DNA from: Lathyrus oleraceus
Lineage: Eukaryota; Streptophyta; Magnoliopsida; Fabales; Fabaceae
Assembly (NCBI RefSeq): GCF_024323335.1
Contig: NC_066581.1
Span: forward strand, 229,354,539 to 229,418,538
Direction of reading: 5' to 3'
DNA length: 64,000 nucleotides
Positions within the stretch are counted from its first letter, which is position 1. Every line of letters starts with the position of its first letter. The notes under the pieces were generated by a model. It was not told the origin of the DNA and made no database searches. It saw only the letters and a program-made list of their open reading frames with translations. The translations under genes were made by a program, and so were the position numbers. Below, in pieces: positions 20,501-31,153 of this stretch.

Positions 20501-21611
20501 AATGCATTACTTGCAATGGAAGCAACCAAGGGAAAAACACCATCAAGCATGAAGATTGGATGTACATTGAAGCAAAGGGCCAGACCAAGTTTTGATAGTC
20601 ATGAGCAAGTGAAGGTTGACTTTGGTCAAAGTTAACCAAAACGTCAATTGTTGACCAAAGTCAACAAATGGTCAAAAATGCATTTTCTTTGTATTTTCTT
20701 TGTAAATGGACAATGGATTATTGGTTAGGGTGAAATTTAGGGTTTTTGGATTTTGGGTTGACTTTGGTCAAAGTTGACCAAAAAGTAAATGTTGACCAAA
20801 GTCAACATTTGGTAAAAAAATGTCAAGACTTGTATTTTCTTGTGTAGAATCACATGTAATGGTTTTAAAATTACATGAAATGGATTGAAATGGTTTGAAA
20901 CATGATTTGAAATTTGTTTCACAATTGGTTTATTCATGACTTGAATGTTTGACTTTTGAAAGGAAAATAACTTGACTGATAATGTATGTTAACAAGGCCA
21001 TGAACAGAGGTCATAAGATTAGGGTTTTGATATAATATTCATGAATCAATGGCATGAATAGAAAATGGCTTGAGACACAAGAAGTTTGGTTGTTTAGATG
21101 ACCAAGACCATATGTGTATCCATAATCACATGAATAACACCATGACTTTGGACCAAGACCAATGCTCATATAAACCCAAATTAAGGTTATGCCAAGCATA
21201 TTGATAATAGGTGAAGATTGAGGGGTCATGGATGCACAGTCAGGCCACCAAGTTCATTTGATTCACCATCTCCTGATTAGGGTTTTGAGGGTCAAGAGAA
21301 GGCCTAGGGAAGCTCCATGAGATCATGCCTTGAGAAATTAGGGTTTTGAAGACCCCAGAGGATTGTCTGGTCACATCTTTGTTGAATTCAATCCTTCACC
21401 ACCACCATTAGGCTTTCACATCCCCCATGCTAATGATATGGTTATACCATGTCTTTGAGTTTTGACATCCACACAAACCCTAGCTACATAAGCCCAAGCT
21501 TTTGAATCTATGATGAATGATGCATGTGGATGAATGTATGCAAGTGATCTCCTGATCAAGTAGTTGGATGAATAATTAAGAAAAGGGGAAGGGAAATTTT
21601 GGGGTACAACA
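17529..21611 (-). repeat. Older Ogre-type LTR, right piece
   Basis: No gene is seen. Read on the minus strand from 21611 it opens TGTTGTACCCCAAAATTTC, an Ogre-type LTR start. It continues into 2225-2295 once the young element is removed. It includes a stretch rich in TTGAC/GTCAA motifs (20616-20804) and a T/G-rich stretch (19000-20350). Small frames in it (19075-19281, 19322-19576, 20035-20352) have no recognisable product. The left limit is unclear because the LTR at 1-2224 abuts it. Confidence 0.6.
20616..20804. repeat. Cluster of TTGAC motifs in inverted arrangement
   Basis: About ten TTGAC cores on the two strands within 190 bp, largely as TTGACCAAAGTCAA and TTGACTTTGGTCAA inverted pairs. 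TTGAC is the core of the W-box bound by WRKY factors; binding here is not shown. Confidence 0.6.
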
Positions 21612-21680
21612 GATAGGCATGAGAGAAGTAACACGAGAGGATCTGAATCCATGATTTTGGGAGCAACAAAGATAAATAAA

Positions 21681-22127
21681 GGGCCCGTTTGTTTTGTTTT
21701 TTTTAAATGATTTTTATGGTGTTACATATTTAGGTGTAAAATAAATTTAGAAATAAATTTTTCATAAAAATTTCAAATGAAAATTTGATTTGAATAGTTA
21801 TTCTTAAAATGTTATTTTAACTACTTTATCATTATCAAAACTTTTTTTCGGATATCAAAATTTCAAAAAATCACTTAATTTTGGAGCCTGTTCAAATAGT
21901 TTTTCATAAAAGTTATTTTTGAGATACAATTCTTTGAAAAAATTATGATTTTGACTATGTTTTGATCTTCAATAATGTATGATTATGTTATAGAATGACA
22001 AATTTAATCTTTTAATTTATAAAAAACAAATTAAAAAAAACATGTAATATTTTGAAAAATATTTTTTTAATCCATTTTCCAAAATTAAAAGAAAGAATCC
22101 ATTTTTAATGCCAAAACAAACTAGCCT
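21681..22127. mobile_element. MITE-like element with hAT-like terminal repeats
   Basis: 447 bp, very AT-rich. Left end GGGCCCGTTTGTTTTG, right end the inverted form of AGGCTAGTTTGTTTTG; 13 of 16 positions agree. Such ends are common in plant hAT-derived MITEs. No coding frame. A convincing 8-bp target duplication could not be found, so the exact limits are uncertain. Confidence 0.45.
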
Positions 22128-22962
22128 AAAATCTATTGAATATATAACAACCATTTATTGTTTTCTTATTGGATTATTATCTGTATGATCGATATTAGTG
22201 TTTAAGGTTGACCCAGTTGGATCTAAAAGGTTTTGATCATGGTGATTATTATAAAAAAATGGTTGATGTGTTGTTTGTGAGAGTAGGGGCATATTTAAAC
22301 ATTCTAATGATAAAATCAGTAAGGTTAATGCGTACAAAATTTAGGGTTTTGAATAATTTGTACTTGATCATGAATTGTTTGTTAGATTTTATAGTATAGG
22401 GTTTAGAAGACCTAGAGCATTATTTAGGATAGTTGTAAGTCTATAGTCTTTCTCCTTTGTAATTTTTAATAATTTTAAGAAACTAACTAGAAAAACTGTA
22501 AAATTAAGTTGTGTTGCATACCAACAAGCGTTTATTTAACGTTAGTAGTTTGGCGGTTGTCAGTATTACATAATACCTATTATCTTAAAACACACTTCAT
22601 GGTTTTTGGTTCTGACATTTACTTTATCTTTGTCAACATCCACCAACGTTCTTATGGTTTTCATGAATGGTCTTTCTAGAATGAGATGTTTTTTTGGTCA
22701 GCCTCGATATCTATTACCATAAAATCTATAGGAAATGAAAACTTGTCAATCTTGATCAGAACATCATTGATTGTTTCCACTGGTTTCTTGCATATTTTGT
22801 ATGTCATCCACATGGTTGTTATAATTGACACTATTTGGAGGTCACCAATTTTCTTTACCATTGACAATGTTATTATATTCACACTTACAACAATGTCAAT
22901 GAGCGCATTTCCAAATATGGATACACCAGGATTTTCTTTTGTGGGTTAGTTTATGTTGAATA
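22128..22962 (-). pseudogene. Athila-like protease relic and 3' remnant
   Basis: On the minus strand 22962-22590 reads as a Ty3/gypsy Athila-type protease region: NPGVSIFGNALIDIVVS where the family has a D-L-G-A-S site, then LSMVKKIG, IDKFSFPIDF and, after frame breaks, RTKNHEVC-like remains. The catalytic region is altered and stops are frequent. Near 22570 it passes into a sequence resembling the end of Athila pol (around CAAGCGTTTATTTAACG on the plus strand), so RT, RNase H and integrase appear deleted. 22128-22550 is AT-rich with no clear coding content. The upstream gag part continues at 30425 beyond the inserted Sirevirus. Confidence 0.6.
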
Positions 22963-24270
22963 TGAAGGTGAGAAAAACACAAGAATGGGGGGGGGGGGGG
23001 GGTGGATTGTGTTGACTTTTTCTTTCTTTTGAAAACTCTTAAGTCAGATTCTAAATACAAGGTTATAGAATCTGAGTTAGTTAGAGATAGGCAGCGGATA
23101 TAAAGTACAGGAAAAAATAAAAACACACAAATTTTTATTATAATCACACAAGATTACAATTTGCTCAAGCACATAATAAATATACTTCATTTGCCTCAAG
23201 CACACAAGTAAGAGGCTTCCTTGCTCACACACACAAGTATGAGACTTCCTTACTCAAGAACAATAGCTCAAGACTTCCTTGTTCACACACACAAGTATGA
23301 GACTTATTTGCTCAAACACATAAGTTCACGACTTCAATACTCACACACACAAGTATGAGACTTCATTTCTCAAGCACACAAGCTCAAGACTTTCTTGCTC
23401 AAATACTTAGTAAGAGACTTATAACAATCTACCTAGCAGATAAATGATTGTTGGGTGAATACACTTGATATACAATCAGAGGTGTATAAATAATAAAATG
23501 CAATAAGACTCATTTAAGACTTGGGGATTTCTAGGATATATAAGGATAAGAAATCCTAAGTTTAGCTTTTGCTAAAACTTTGACATAGTAGCTTCTCTTT
23601 TGTTGTCAATCATTGTTTATTAGCATGTTCTGCATGTATCTCATCTTGTATTTTTGTGTTTATTTCAAGTTTTTTAACTCATTAAATAGTGAAGAAAAGA
23701 GTCATTAATGATGAAACATTAGAGTCCTTAAAGAAGCTTCAAAAGAGATGTTGGGATATGTTGGGAAGTTTCATCAAACCGTCAAGTTAGGTGAAACCTA
23801 GTTTGAAAAATCTTTGCTACAAAAGAAATTAGGAGTTGTATCCAACAAAATCTATGAAGAAACTAGAGGCCTAGGTCATTACATGATAAAGTGTGTTCAG
23901 AAATGAACAGTGACCTATCAATGTCATCTTGCTCCTTGCGCTTTCACTATCTTAGGTTTTGATCACTTGAAGTAGACTTCTCGAAAGTCTGTTTTTCAGA
24001 GGTTGGTTCCTTCAGACTCTGATGTTTGAATGCTGACCTCTTTAGGAGATGACTTCTTTAGAGTTAGTTCTCCAGCTTTCAGATATATCTGAATATGATC
24101 TTCACGCTTCTCTTTTAGTGTTTAGAGTCAGAACCAATACTTGGATTTGATATGAATTTTAGTCTATGATCCTGCCCACTTAAACAAACATTAGTATATC
24201 CTATTATTCTTTAAATACTTCATTATCATCAAAACCCAATAGATATGGAAAAATCAATTTTATTCCCACA
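22963..24270 (-). repeat. 3' LTR of the old Sirevirus
   Basis: 1308 bp. In sense direction it opens TGTGGGAATAAAATTG and ends CTCACCTTCA. It contains a minisatellite (about 23163-23400) of CACACACAAGTATGAGACTTC-like units, also present in the partner LTR, and an uninterrupted run of about 15 G at 22987. Confidence 0.8.
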
Positions 24271-24460
24271 GTCTCCCCCTTTTACATGATGACAAAGATA
24301 TGTTTTTAAGAATAATGTTTGATAATTTAATTAAGTAGTTAACTGCATGTTATGAGGTTTGTAAGCTCCCCCTGAGTCTAATAGTTCATAGAGTTAGGTT
24401 TGTAAGCTCCCCCTGAGTCTAATAGTTCATAGAGTTAGGTTTGTAAGCTCCCCTAAGTCC
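24271..24460 (-). other. Multiple polypurine tracts of the Sirevirus
   Basis: Directly before the 3' LTR the minus strand reads AAAAGGGGGAGAC. Further inside, AGGGGGAGCTTACAAACC-like blocks occur twice within a roughly 50-bp tandem duplication (24352-24450), plus a shortened third copy. Repeated polypurine tracts before the 3' LTR are a known Sirevirus trait. Confidence 0.65.
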
Positions 24461-24940
24461 TATCCAGGTTGATTAAATTTAATATTTAAAGCACATATAT
24501 AATTCTTCAGAATTTAAGAAAGATAATAATTGTCATATTTAAGATGGTTAAATACTTCTATATCTACTTCCCCTTTTATCATAAAAAAAGGAAATATAAA
24601 AGATACTGAAGAAAAATATTTTCATATAAGCGAAAAAAAACTAGATGTCAGAAGAATATTCAAAAGAACCATGTTTGAGATGTAATGAAAACATGATAAA
24701 AATAGTTTTAAAGCATATTTGATTTCCCTTTTTGATAAAATATTTGAGAAATTATTGGAATAGTTGGTAAACAACTTCTTCACTTCTCAAGATGGTCAAA
24801 ATAGGCTCTTTCAGCTTAGATTTTGAGAGAAATGGGGAAGTCAAGTCTTGGAAGACGTGTTTGAGGATATTGATTTATTTCTCTCTGAAGACCATTGGTG
24901 CATAATATCCAAAATTGATTTCACTTTAACCAAAAATCCA

Positions 24941-24948
24941 TATAAAAG
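24941..24948 (+). promoter_or_regulatory. TATA box upstream of the antisense ORF
   Basis: TATAAAAG on the plus strand, 74 bp before the ATG at 25015. The stretch between is A-rich and has no upstream ATG, as in a plant 5' UTR. It points against the direction of the host element. Confidence 0.45.
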
Positions 24949-25014
24949 CAGAGTTTTGATACAAGCAAGATCATATTTCATTTAAACAAAACACACTTCT
25001 CCAAAGTAGAAACA

Positions 25015-25320
25015 ATGAGTGATTCTCTAGAAAACTCCAAAGAGATTACTCTAAGCAAAGTTAACAATGCAGTTAATGAAGATATTGAGAGAAAGCTTAA
25101 GTTTCAGTCTAAAAAGGCTGAAAGTTCAAGAACAAAGACATATGCATCAGCAAAAACATTGAAGGTGAGCAAATCATTTATGGCAAAGAAGAAGATGAGG
25201 CTTCAGAGAAGCCTGAATCCACCTTCTGACTATGGTTCATATGCTGATGAGTTTGACTTTGATTGGTCAAACTTACTCAATCTTCATATTTATTTTCCAG
25301 AGGAATTTGGAAAATATTAG
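25015..25320 (+). CDS. Antisense ORF inside the old Sirevirus, unknown
   Basis: 101 codons running opposite to the retrotransposon, between RNase H and the 3' LTR. The start context is AACAATGAG. The protein is Lys/Ser-rich and basic in its first two thirds (residues 25-68, KLKFQSKKAESSRTK...KKKMRLQRS). It ends in an acidic/aromatic tail (YADEFDFDWSNLLNLHIYF). No known domain, signal peptide or membrane segment is seen. It stays open although the surrounding pol has many stops, and a TATA box lies at a plausible distance. It may be an accessory antisense gene of the element, a captured host exon or chance. Antisense ORFs are known in some plant LTR elements (for example Grande), but I do not recognise this one. 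Confidence 0.4.
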   Translation: MSDSLENSKEITLSKVNNAVNEDIERKLKFQSKKAESSRTKTYASAKTLKVSKSFMAKKKMRLQRSLNPPSDYGSYADEFDFDWSNLLNLHIYFPEEFGKY

Positions 25321-26109
25321 GCAATGTAGATTATTTTTATCTATAAGAGGAATTTAGTCTTTGTACCCCTTTTTTTAAATAATAATATGCCTTTTCATTT
25401 TATTCTTGCTTTTAACACTTTTAATCTCTTGCATCCATATCACTTAACCCAAAGAAGAATAACTTTAAGGAAGTCTTCCCAACCATTGCAAAATATTCAT
25501 AAGTAAAAAGGGAAAACAAAATAGGATTTAATTTTATCCAGAAACATTTGATTCCCAAAGATAACACAATCGATTTTGTTAACATGAGAATATTTATGAA
25601 CTAATTCATATTTATCAGCTTAACTAAACATGATTGGTTAGATATATTAATATAACTTAAGGATCATAAGACATAAATTTCTTAGAAGAATTCTGACTTA
25701 GAATCTTCTAAACCAGTGGATTATGTCACATAGTGAACTGACTGGTTCAGAGTCAGATTTTGGAGAGCCATAAATAGAGTTGAAGGAAAAGATACACTTA
25801 GATAAAAAAAAAACAAGTTAATGAAAATTGGGATAGATACACAATACTCATAACATGTATATCATTAACCATAAGTTATTGTCCAGCAACGGATAAACCA
25901 AGTGTCAGAATACCTTCCAGATACTTGACACATAAGTGAACAAATGTCAAACATCAAAATACCCACTTATATGCTATCAGAGACATCAAATCAAATTCTG
26001 AGTATCAGAGGCGGAGTTACTCAGATACTATTGTTCATCAGAAGCTCATTCATAGCTTCTGACAACAGTAGCTTCTGATCATCATCAGACTATGATTCTC
26101 CATTTTAGA
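25321..26109 (-). other. Non-coding region between RNase H and the antisense ORF
   Basis: AT-rich sequence with no convincing frame on either strand. A short TCAGA-rich part (25970-26100) recalls the CAGA/TCTGA-rich composition of Sirevirus 3' regions, also seen after 63086. Confidence 0.5.
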
Positions 26110-28565
26110 AGCAAGCATTAATCCTTAACAAAATGCATGTTCAGATTCTTTTTGATAAAATCAAATATTTCAATGATAAGAGGATTGGTAAATATATCAT
26201 CCTATTGATGTCATGTATCAATGAACTGTATATCTATCACACCCTTCTGAACATAGTATCTTATAAAATGATGTTTTATTTATATGAGCTTGGTTCTAGA
26301 ATGTTGAATAGGATTCTTTGTCAAACAGATAGCAACAGTATTATCACAAAAGATTGGAATACTACTCCCACTTATCTGATAGTCTTACAACTGATATTTC
26401 ATCCAGAGTAGTTGTGTGCAACAACTTGCATCTGAGATGTATTATGCTTCTGCTATAGACAAAGCAATTGTTTCTTGTATTTTACTAGCCAGGGGTATTA
26501 GGTTTTCACCTATGAATTGACAGCTTCCACTTGTGGATTTTCTTTCAATTTTATCCCCAACATAGTCAACATCATAAAATCCAATTAGCTTATAATCTAT
26601 GGATTTCTTATAAAGCAGTCATAGATTTGTTGTTCCCTTCAGATATTTACAGATCATTTTAATAGCTGTTAAGTGAGTCTCTCTAGGATCTGATTGAAAT
26701 TGTGCACATAGATAAACATTAAATAAAATATATGTTCTGGAAGATGTTAAATAAAGAAGAGAGTCAATCATACCTCTAGACCTTGGTGATTCTTTCCTCT
26801 TTGCTCATGTTATAGGTTGGATGCATAAGAGTGCACATGATTTTGCAATCAACAAGCTTGAACTTCTTCAAAATCTCATTTGTATATTTAGTATGATGAA
26901 TATAGAATCCCTCTTTGCATTGATTGATTTAAATTCCAAGGAAGAACTTTAGCTCTCCCATCATACTCATTTCGAATTCAACCTGCATTGTCTTAGAAAT
27001 TTCTTGGTAAAGAAAAGCATTATTTGAACCAAAAATGATAGCATCAATATACACTTGTACAATTAAGATATCATTCTTAATGGTCTTTCTAAAGAGTATA
27101 ATGTCTACTTTCCCTTTATGAAAAATCCATTTTCTAACAGAAAATTATTCAGCCTCATATACCAAGCTCTAGGAGCTTGTTTGAGTCCATAAAGTGATTT
27201 CTTTAATTTGAAAACATAATTTGGATGGACTGAGTCCTCAAACTCAAGTGGTTGTTTGACATACAATTATTCATAAATTACAACATTTAATAATTCACTT
27301 TTAACATCCATTTGGTATAAAATAATGTCATGATTTATAGCATAAGAGAGAAGTAATTTGATTGCCTCTAACCTTGTAACTGGTGCAAAGGTTTTTGAGA
27401 AATATATACCTTCTTGCAGACTGCAGCCTTGAGCTACTAGTCTAGCCTTATTTCTTACCACTTCTCATTTATCATTGAACTTGTTTACGAATACCCATTT
27501 TGTTCCAATAATGTTATTCTATTTGGGTAGCAGATTCTATACATCATTCCTTTGAAACTGGTTTAACTCTTCTTGCATAGTCATAATCCAACCATCACCA
27601 GAAAGTGCTCCATCAATATAAGTATGTTCAGTCATGGAGAGTATTCCTAGCATTGAATGCTCTTTTCTGAAGGCAAAACTTGTCTTTCTAGGGATATCTT
27701 TGTTTACATGAATTAACTCTTCTGAATGATAAGACTTGTACTTAAAGGTCTTCTTGAATTATGATGCACCTGAAGGGTCATCTTGTGCTTCTTCAGATTC
27801 TTTATTGTCATGATGAGCTTCTGAGGTAGGATTAATTTCTAAATCATTAGCTTATGAAGTTCTGGTAATTTCTAAGCATTCGACTTCAGATGGATTAATT
27901 ACTTCTGAACTTCCAAATTCGTGACCTCTAGCTCCTGATGCATCTTTGGATACACAAATTTCTGAGATTCTTTGAACTAACTCTAACATTTTACTGTCAG
28001 GCTCTTTATCATCAAACTTAATGTGTATTTACTCTTCAACCATATTGGTTTCAGAGTTATACACTTTGTATTCTTTAGAGCATTTTGAGTATCCCAAAAA
28101 GATACCCTTATGAGCTTTAGCATCCAAACTGATGGAAATAAGAAATGCTTGGATTTCTTCACTTGAATAACTCATATGATGTCTTGTTTAGGATAGGTCT
28201 AATATATATTCTATTCTGAACATAACATGTTTTGTTTACAGCTTCTTCCCACAAGTACTTAGGCAAGTTGTTCTCATGGATCATGGTTATGGCCATTTCT
28301 TGTAAAGATCTGTTATTTCCCTATACAAATCCATTTTCCTATGGAGTTCTAAAAGAAGAGAACTCATGTAGAATTCTATGTTTTTTCATAAAATAGTTCA
28401 AATGGCTCATTTTCAAAGTCACTACCATGAACACTTATTACCTTTAAAATTTTGGATTCTTTTTCAATTTTTACTTGTATGAAGAAGATGTTGAACACAT
28501 CACATGATTCATACTTTGTTATTAGGAATTTAGCCCAAGTCCATATGTTATAGTCATCAATAATA
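26110..28565 (-). pseudogene. pol: Broken copia integrase, RT and RNase H
   Basis: On the minus strand, integrase remnants begin near 28560 (DDYNIWTWAKFL, then HGSDFEN). RT follows at about 27560-27000, with [18 protein letters not shown] and QMDVKSELLN readable at 27267-27461. RNase H lies at about 26600-26130 (KSTSGSCQF, FCDNTVAIC, HSRTK remains). Stops and frameshifts throughout make it non-functional. Motif order and similarity to the intact pol at 59939-63085 support a Sirevirus origin. Confidence 0.8.
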
Positions 28566-28830
28566 ACGTGTCAATGATTTTGATGTACTAGGAATGAGGT
28601 AGAGCATCAACCAAGATGCCTCTAACTCTATGATGTTTTCTATAGACCTTTTTTTGAGCTGGTGTGAGAGCATTTCTATCAGATACCATTCCAACTCCAA
28701 TGACTTGAATATCAGTGCCATCTTCTAGAATATCTCACAACTCATCATCAAGGCCTATGTTATGAGTATACATCTTGCTTTTCCACCATTCACCAGTAAA
28801 GTCTCCAATGAAAGTTATATGTCTATTTGT
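28566..28830 (-). pseudogene. gag: Sirevirus gag N-terminal remnant
   Basis: On the minus strand the frame reads FIGDFTGEWWKSKMYTH and ILEDGTDIQVIGVG, with stops between. This is the start of a Sirevirus-type gag. It runs directly into integrase sequence near 28565, so the rest of gag and the protease are deleted. Confidence 0.6.
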
Positions 28831-28994
28831 ATAATTGTTCTTTTATGAATTGATATAATCATGATTAATAGCAACATATAGATTAGGAGTACCACTTCCA
28901 GTATCAAAAACACTAGATAGGATTCAATATGTTTTCTCATGATCTTTTCAACACCACTGTTAAGTGTTAGCTCAGACTGTGCTCTGATGCCAAA

Positions 28995-30424
28995 TGAAGG
29001 TGAGAAAAATCCAAGAAGGGGGGTTGAATTGTGTTAGCTTTTTCTTTCTTTTAAAAAGTCTTAAGTCAGATTCTAAATACAAGGTTATAGAATATGAGTT
29101 AGTTGGAGATGGGCAAAATATATAAATTACAAGAAAGAAGAACAACACACAGAGGTATCCTGGTTCCTCTAACAAATCGAGAGTAATCCAATCCCCTTGT
29201 ACTTACAAGAGATTTTCACTATAATCACACAAGATTACAATTTTCTCAAGCACATAAGCAAGAGACTTCCTTTTCCCAAACACACAAGTGAAAGACTTCC
29301 TTGATCACGCACACAAGTATGAGACTTCCTTGCTCAGGCACACAAGCTCAAGACTTCCTTGCTCACACACACAAGCATGAGACTTACTTACTCAAGCACA
29401 CTAGCTCAAGAACTATTTGCTCACACACAAGTATGAGACTTCTTTGCTCAAGCAAACAAGCTTAATACTTCCTTGCTCACACACACACACACACAAGTAT
29501 GAGACTTCCTTACTCAAGCACACAAGCTCAAGACTTCCTTGCTCAAACACTTAGTAAGAGACTTCTAACAATCTACCTAGCAGATAAATGATTGTTGGGT
29601 GAATACATTTGATTTACAATCAGAGGTGTATAAATAAAACAACGTAATAAAACTCATTTAAGACTTAGGAATTTCTAAGATATACAAGGATAATAAATCC
29701 TAAGTTTAGCTTGTGCTAAAAATTTGACAGAATAACTTCTCTTTAGTTGCCAATCATTGTTTATTATCATGTTTAGAGTGTATGCATGTTTCTCGTCTTA
29801 TATTGTTGTGTTTATGTTTAAGTCTTTTAGCTCCTTAAATAGTCAAGAAAAGAGTCATTGAAGATGAAATAGTAGAGTCCTTTGAGAAGCTTCAAAAAAG
29901 ACGTTGGTAGATGTTGGGTTGTTTCACCAAACCGTAAGGTTAGGTCAAACCTAGTTTGAAAAGCCTTTGCTACAAAAAGAATTAGCAGTTGTATCCCAAC
30001 AGACTCTATGAAGAAACTAGAGCTTGGGTCATCTTGTGATAAAGTGTGTTTAGAAATGAACAATGACCTATCAATATAATCTTGATCCTTGCGCTTTGAC
30101 TAGCTCAGGTTCTGATCACCAGAAGTAGACTTCTCCAAAGTCTATTTTTAATAGGCTGATTCCTTTAGACTCTGATGTTTGAATGCTAACCTCTTTAGGA
30201 GATGACTTCTTCAGAGACAGTTCTTTAGCTTTCAGATATATCTGAATATAATCTTCACGCTTCTCTTTGAGTGTTCAGAGTCAGAACCAATACTTGGATT
30301 TAATATGTATTTTAGTCTATGGTCCTACACACTTGAAAAAACATTATTATATCCTATTGTTCTTTAAACACTTTGCTATTATCAAAATCCAAGGGATATG
30401 GGACAAACCAAATTTGTTCCAACA
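28995..30424 (-). repeat. 5' LTR of the old Sirevirus
   Basis: 1430 bp. In sense direction it opens TGTTGGAACAAATTTGG and ends CTCACCTTCA. It is longer than its partner mainly because the CACAAGTATGAGACTTCCTT-like minisatellite is expanded (about 29236-29550). Confidence 0.8.
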
Positions 30425-30700
30425 AAATAATCTCGCAACTTTTATCCCGTGACTTTTCTTCCTATGGAATTAATATTTCTTCCTCCCTGACTTTAAGAAA
30501 AATTATTTTATCATCAATAACAAAATTATAACGTTCCTTTGGATTTGTCTATGTATTGGCATTGAATACGTATTTTTGTTTGTCAGCCAACTGTTTTGCT
30601 AATTGGCCGACTTGTGTCTCAAGGATTCTGAGTGAGGCTTTAATTTTATTTTGACTGGCCATAGATGTAACACCATAATCCCCAAATCAACATTTAATAA
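30425..30700 (-). pseudogene. gag: Athila-like gag relic
   Basis: On the minus strand from about 30665 it reads MASQNKIKASLRILETQVG, QLAKQLADKQKYVFNANT, then a stop and NPKERYNFV. The QVGQLAKQ...NPKE pattern is typical of the gag of Athila-type Ty3 elements. Its continuation (protease) is at 22962 and below; the Sirevirus 22963-30424 lies between the two. Confidence 0.6.
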
Positions 30701-30935
30701 GATAATTCAAATAAAATTCTAGAATTAGATTGTCACGTTGCTTCGCCATAACATAAAAACATCAACACAAAATAGTCATATGAAAATAAGCAGCGGAGAT
30801 CATCTAGTTCGACATATAAGTCTTAACAACAAAAACTCCAACATAAGAAAAGCATAACACAAATATATAATGAACATACCATCCCAAGTGATACATATCA
30901 GAGCGACTCCTCTAAGATCCAATGATAAATCAGTT
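30701..30935. other. Unassigned interspersed sequence
   Basis: 235 bp between the Athila-like gag and the copia gag. It contains GTAACACCATAATCCCC and a TCAGAGCGACTCC stretch, which look repeat-derived. No coding frame or family assignment. Confidence 0.3.
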
Positions 30936-31153
30936 TCGTAACCTTAGTGAAAAGTCAGTTATGCTTTCACTTTCTCCCATCTTGAGTAATTCATACGTTC
31001 TTTTGTGAGTTTGTAATCTCACCTCTTTCTCTTTCTCATCTCTTCCAAACGATTTCTCCATAATTTTTAATGATTCTTTTGCTGATTCTACGTAACTGAC
31101 CTTTTCAAAAGTATATGGATTAACACATTGATGAATCATAAAGAGGTCTTTAT
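30936..31153 (-). pseudogene. gag: Copia gag fragment, downstream half
   Basis: On the minus strand it reads DLFMIHQCVNPYTFEKV, SAKESLKIMEKSFG, VRLQTHKRTYELLKM and ITDFSLRL before it breaks. This is the core of the UBN2-type gag of Ty1/copia elements. It is the direct continuation of 35701-35498: with the solo LTR and one TTTAT copy removed, the frame runs on without interruption. It is truncated near 30936. Confidence 0.8.

Larger units (their letters stand above)
22963..30424 (-). mobile_element. Decayed Sirevirus-type Ty1/copia element
   Basis: 7462 bp on the minus strand, between LTRs 22963-24270 (3') and 28995-30424 (5'). The primer site next to the 5' LTR reads TTTGGCATCAGAGC, close to the initiator tRNA-Met type. 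The target duplication is GAATA (22958-22962) against AAATA (30425-30429), one mismatch. The interior has a gag N-terminus fused to integrase by deletion, then RT and RNase H with many stops and frameshifts, then a 2-kb non-pol region with an antisense ORF. Length differences and many substitutions between the LTRs show that it is old. Confidence 0.85.
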
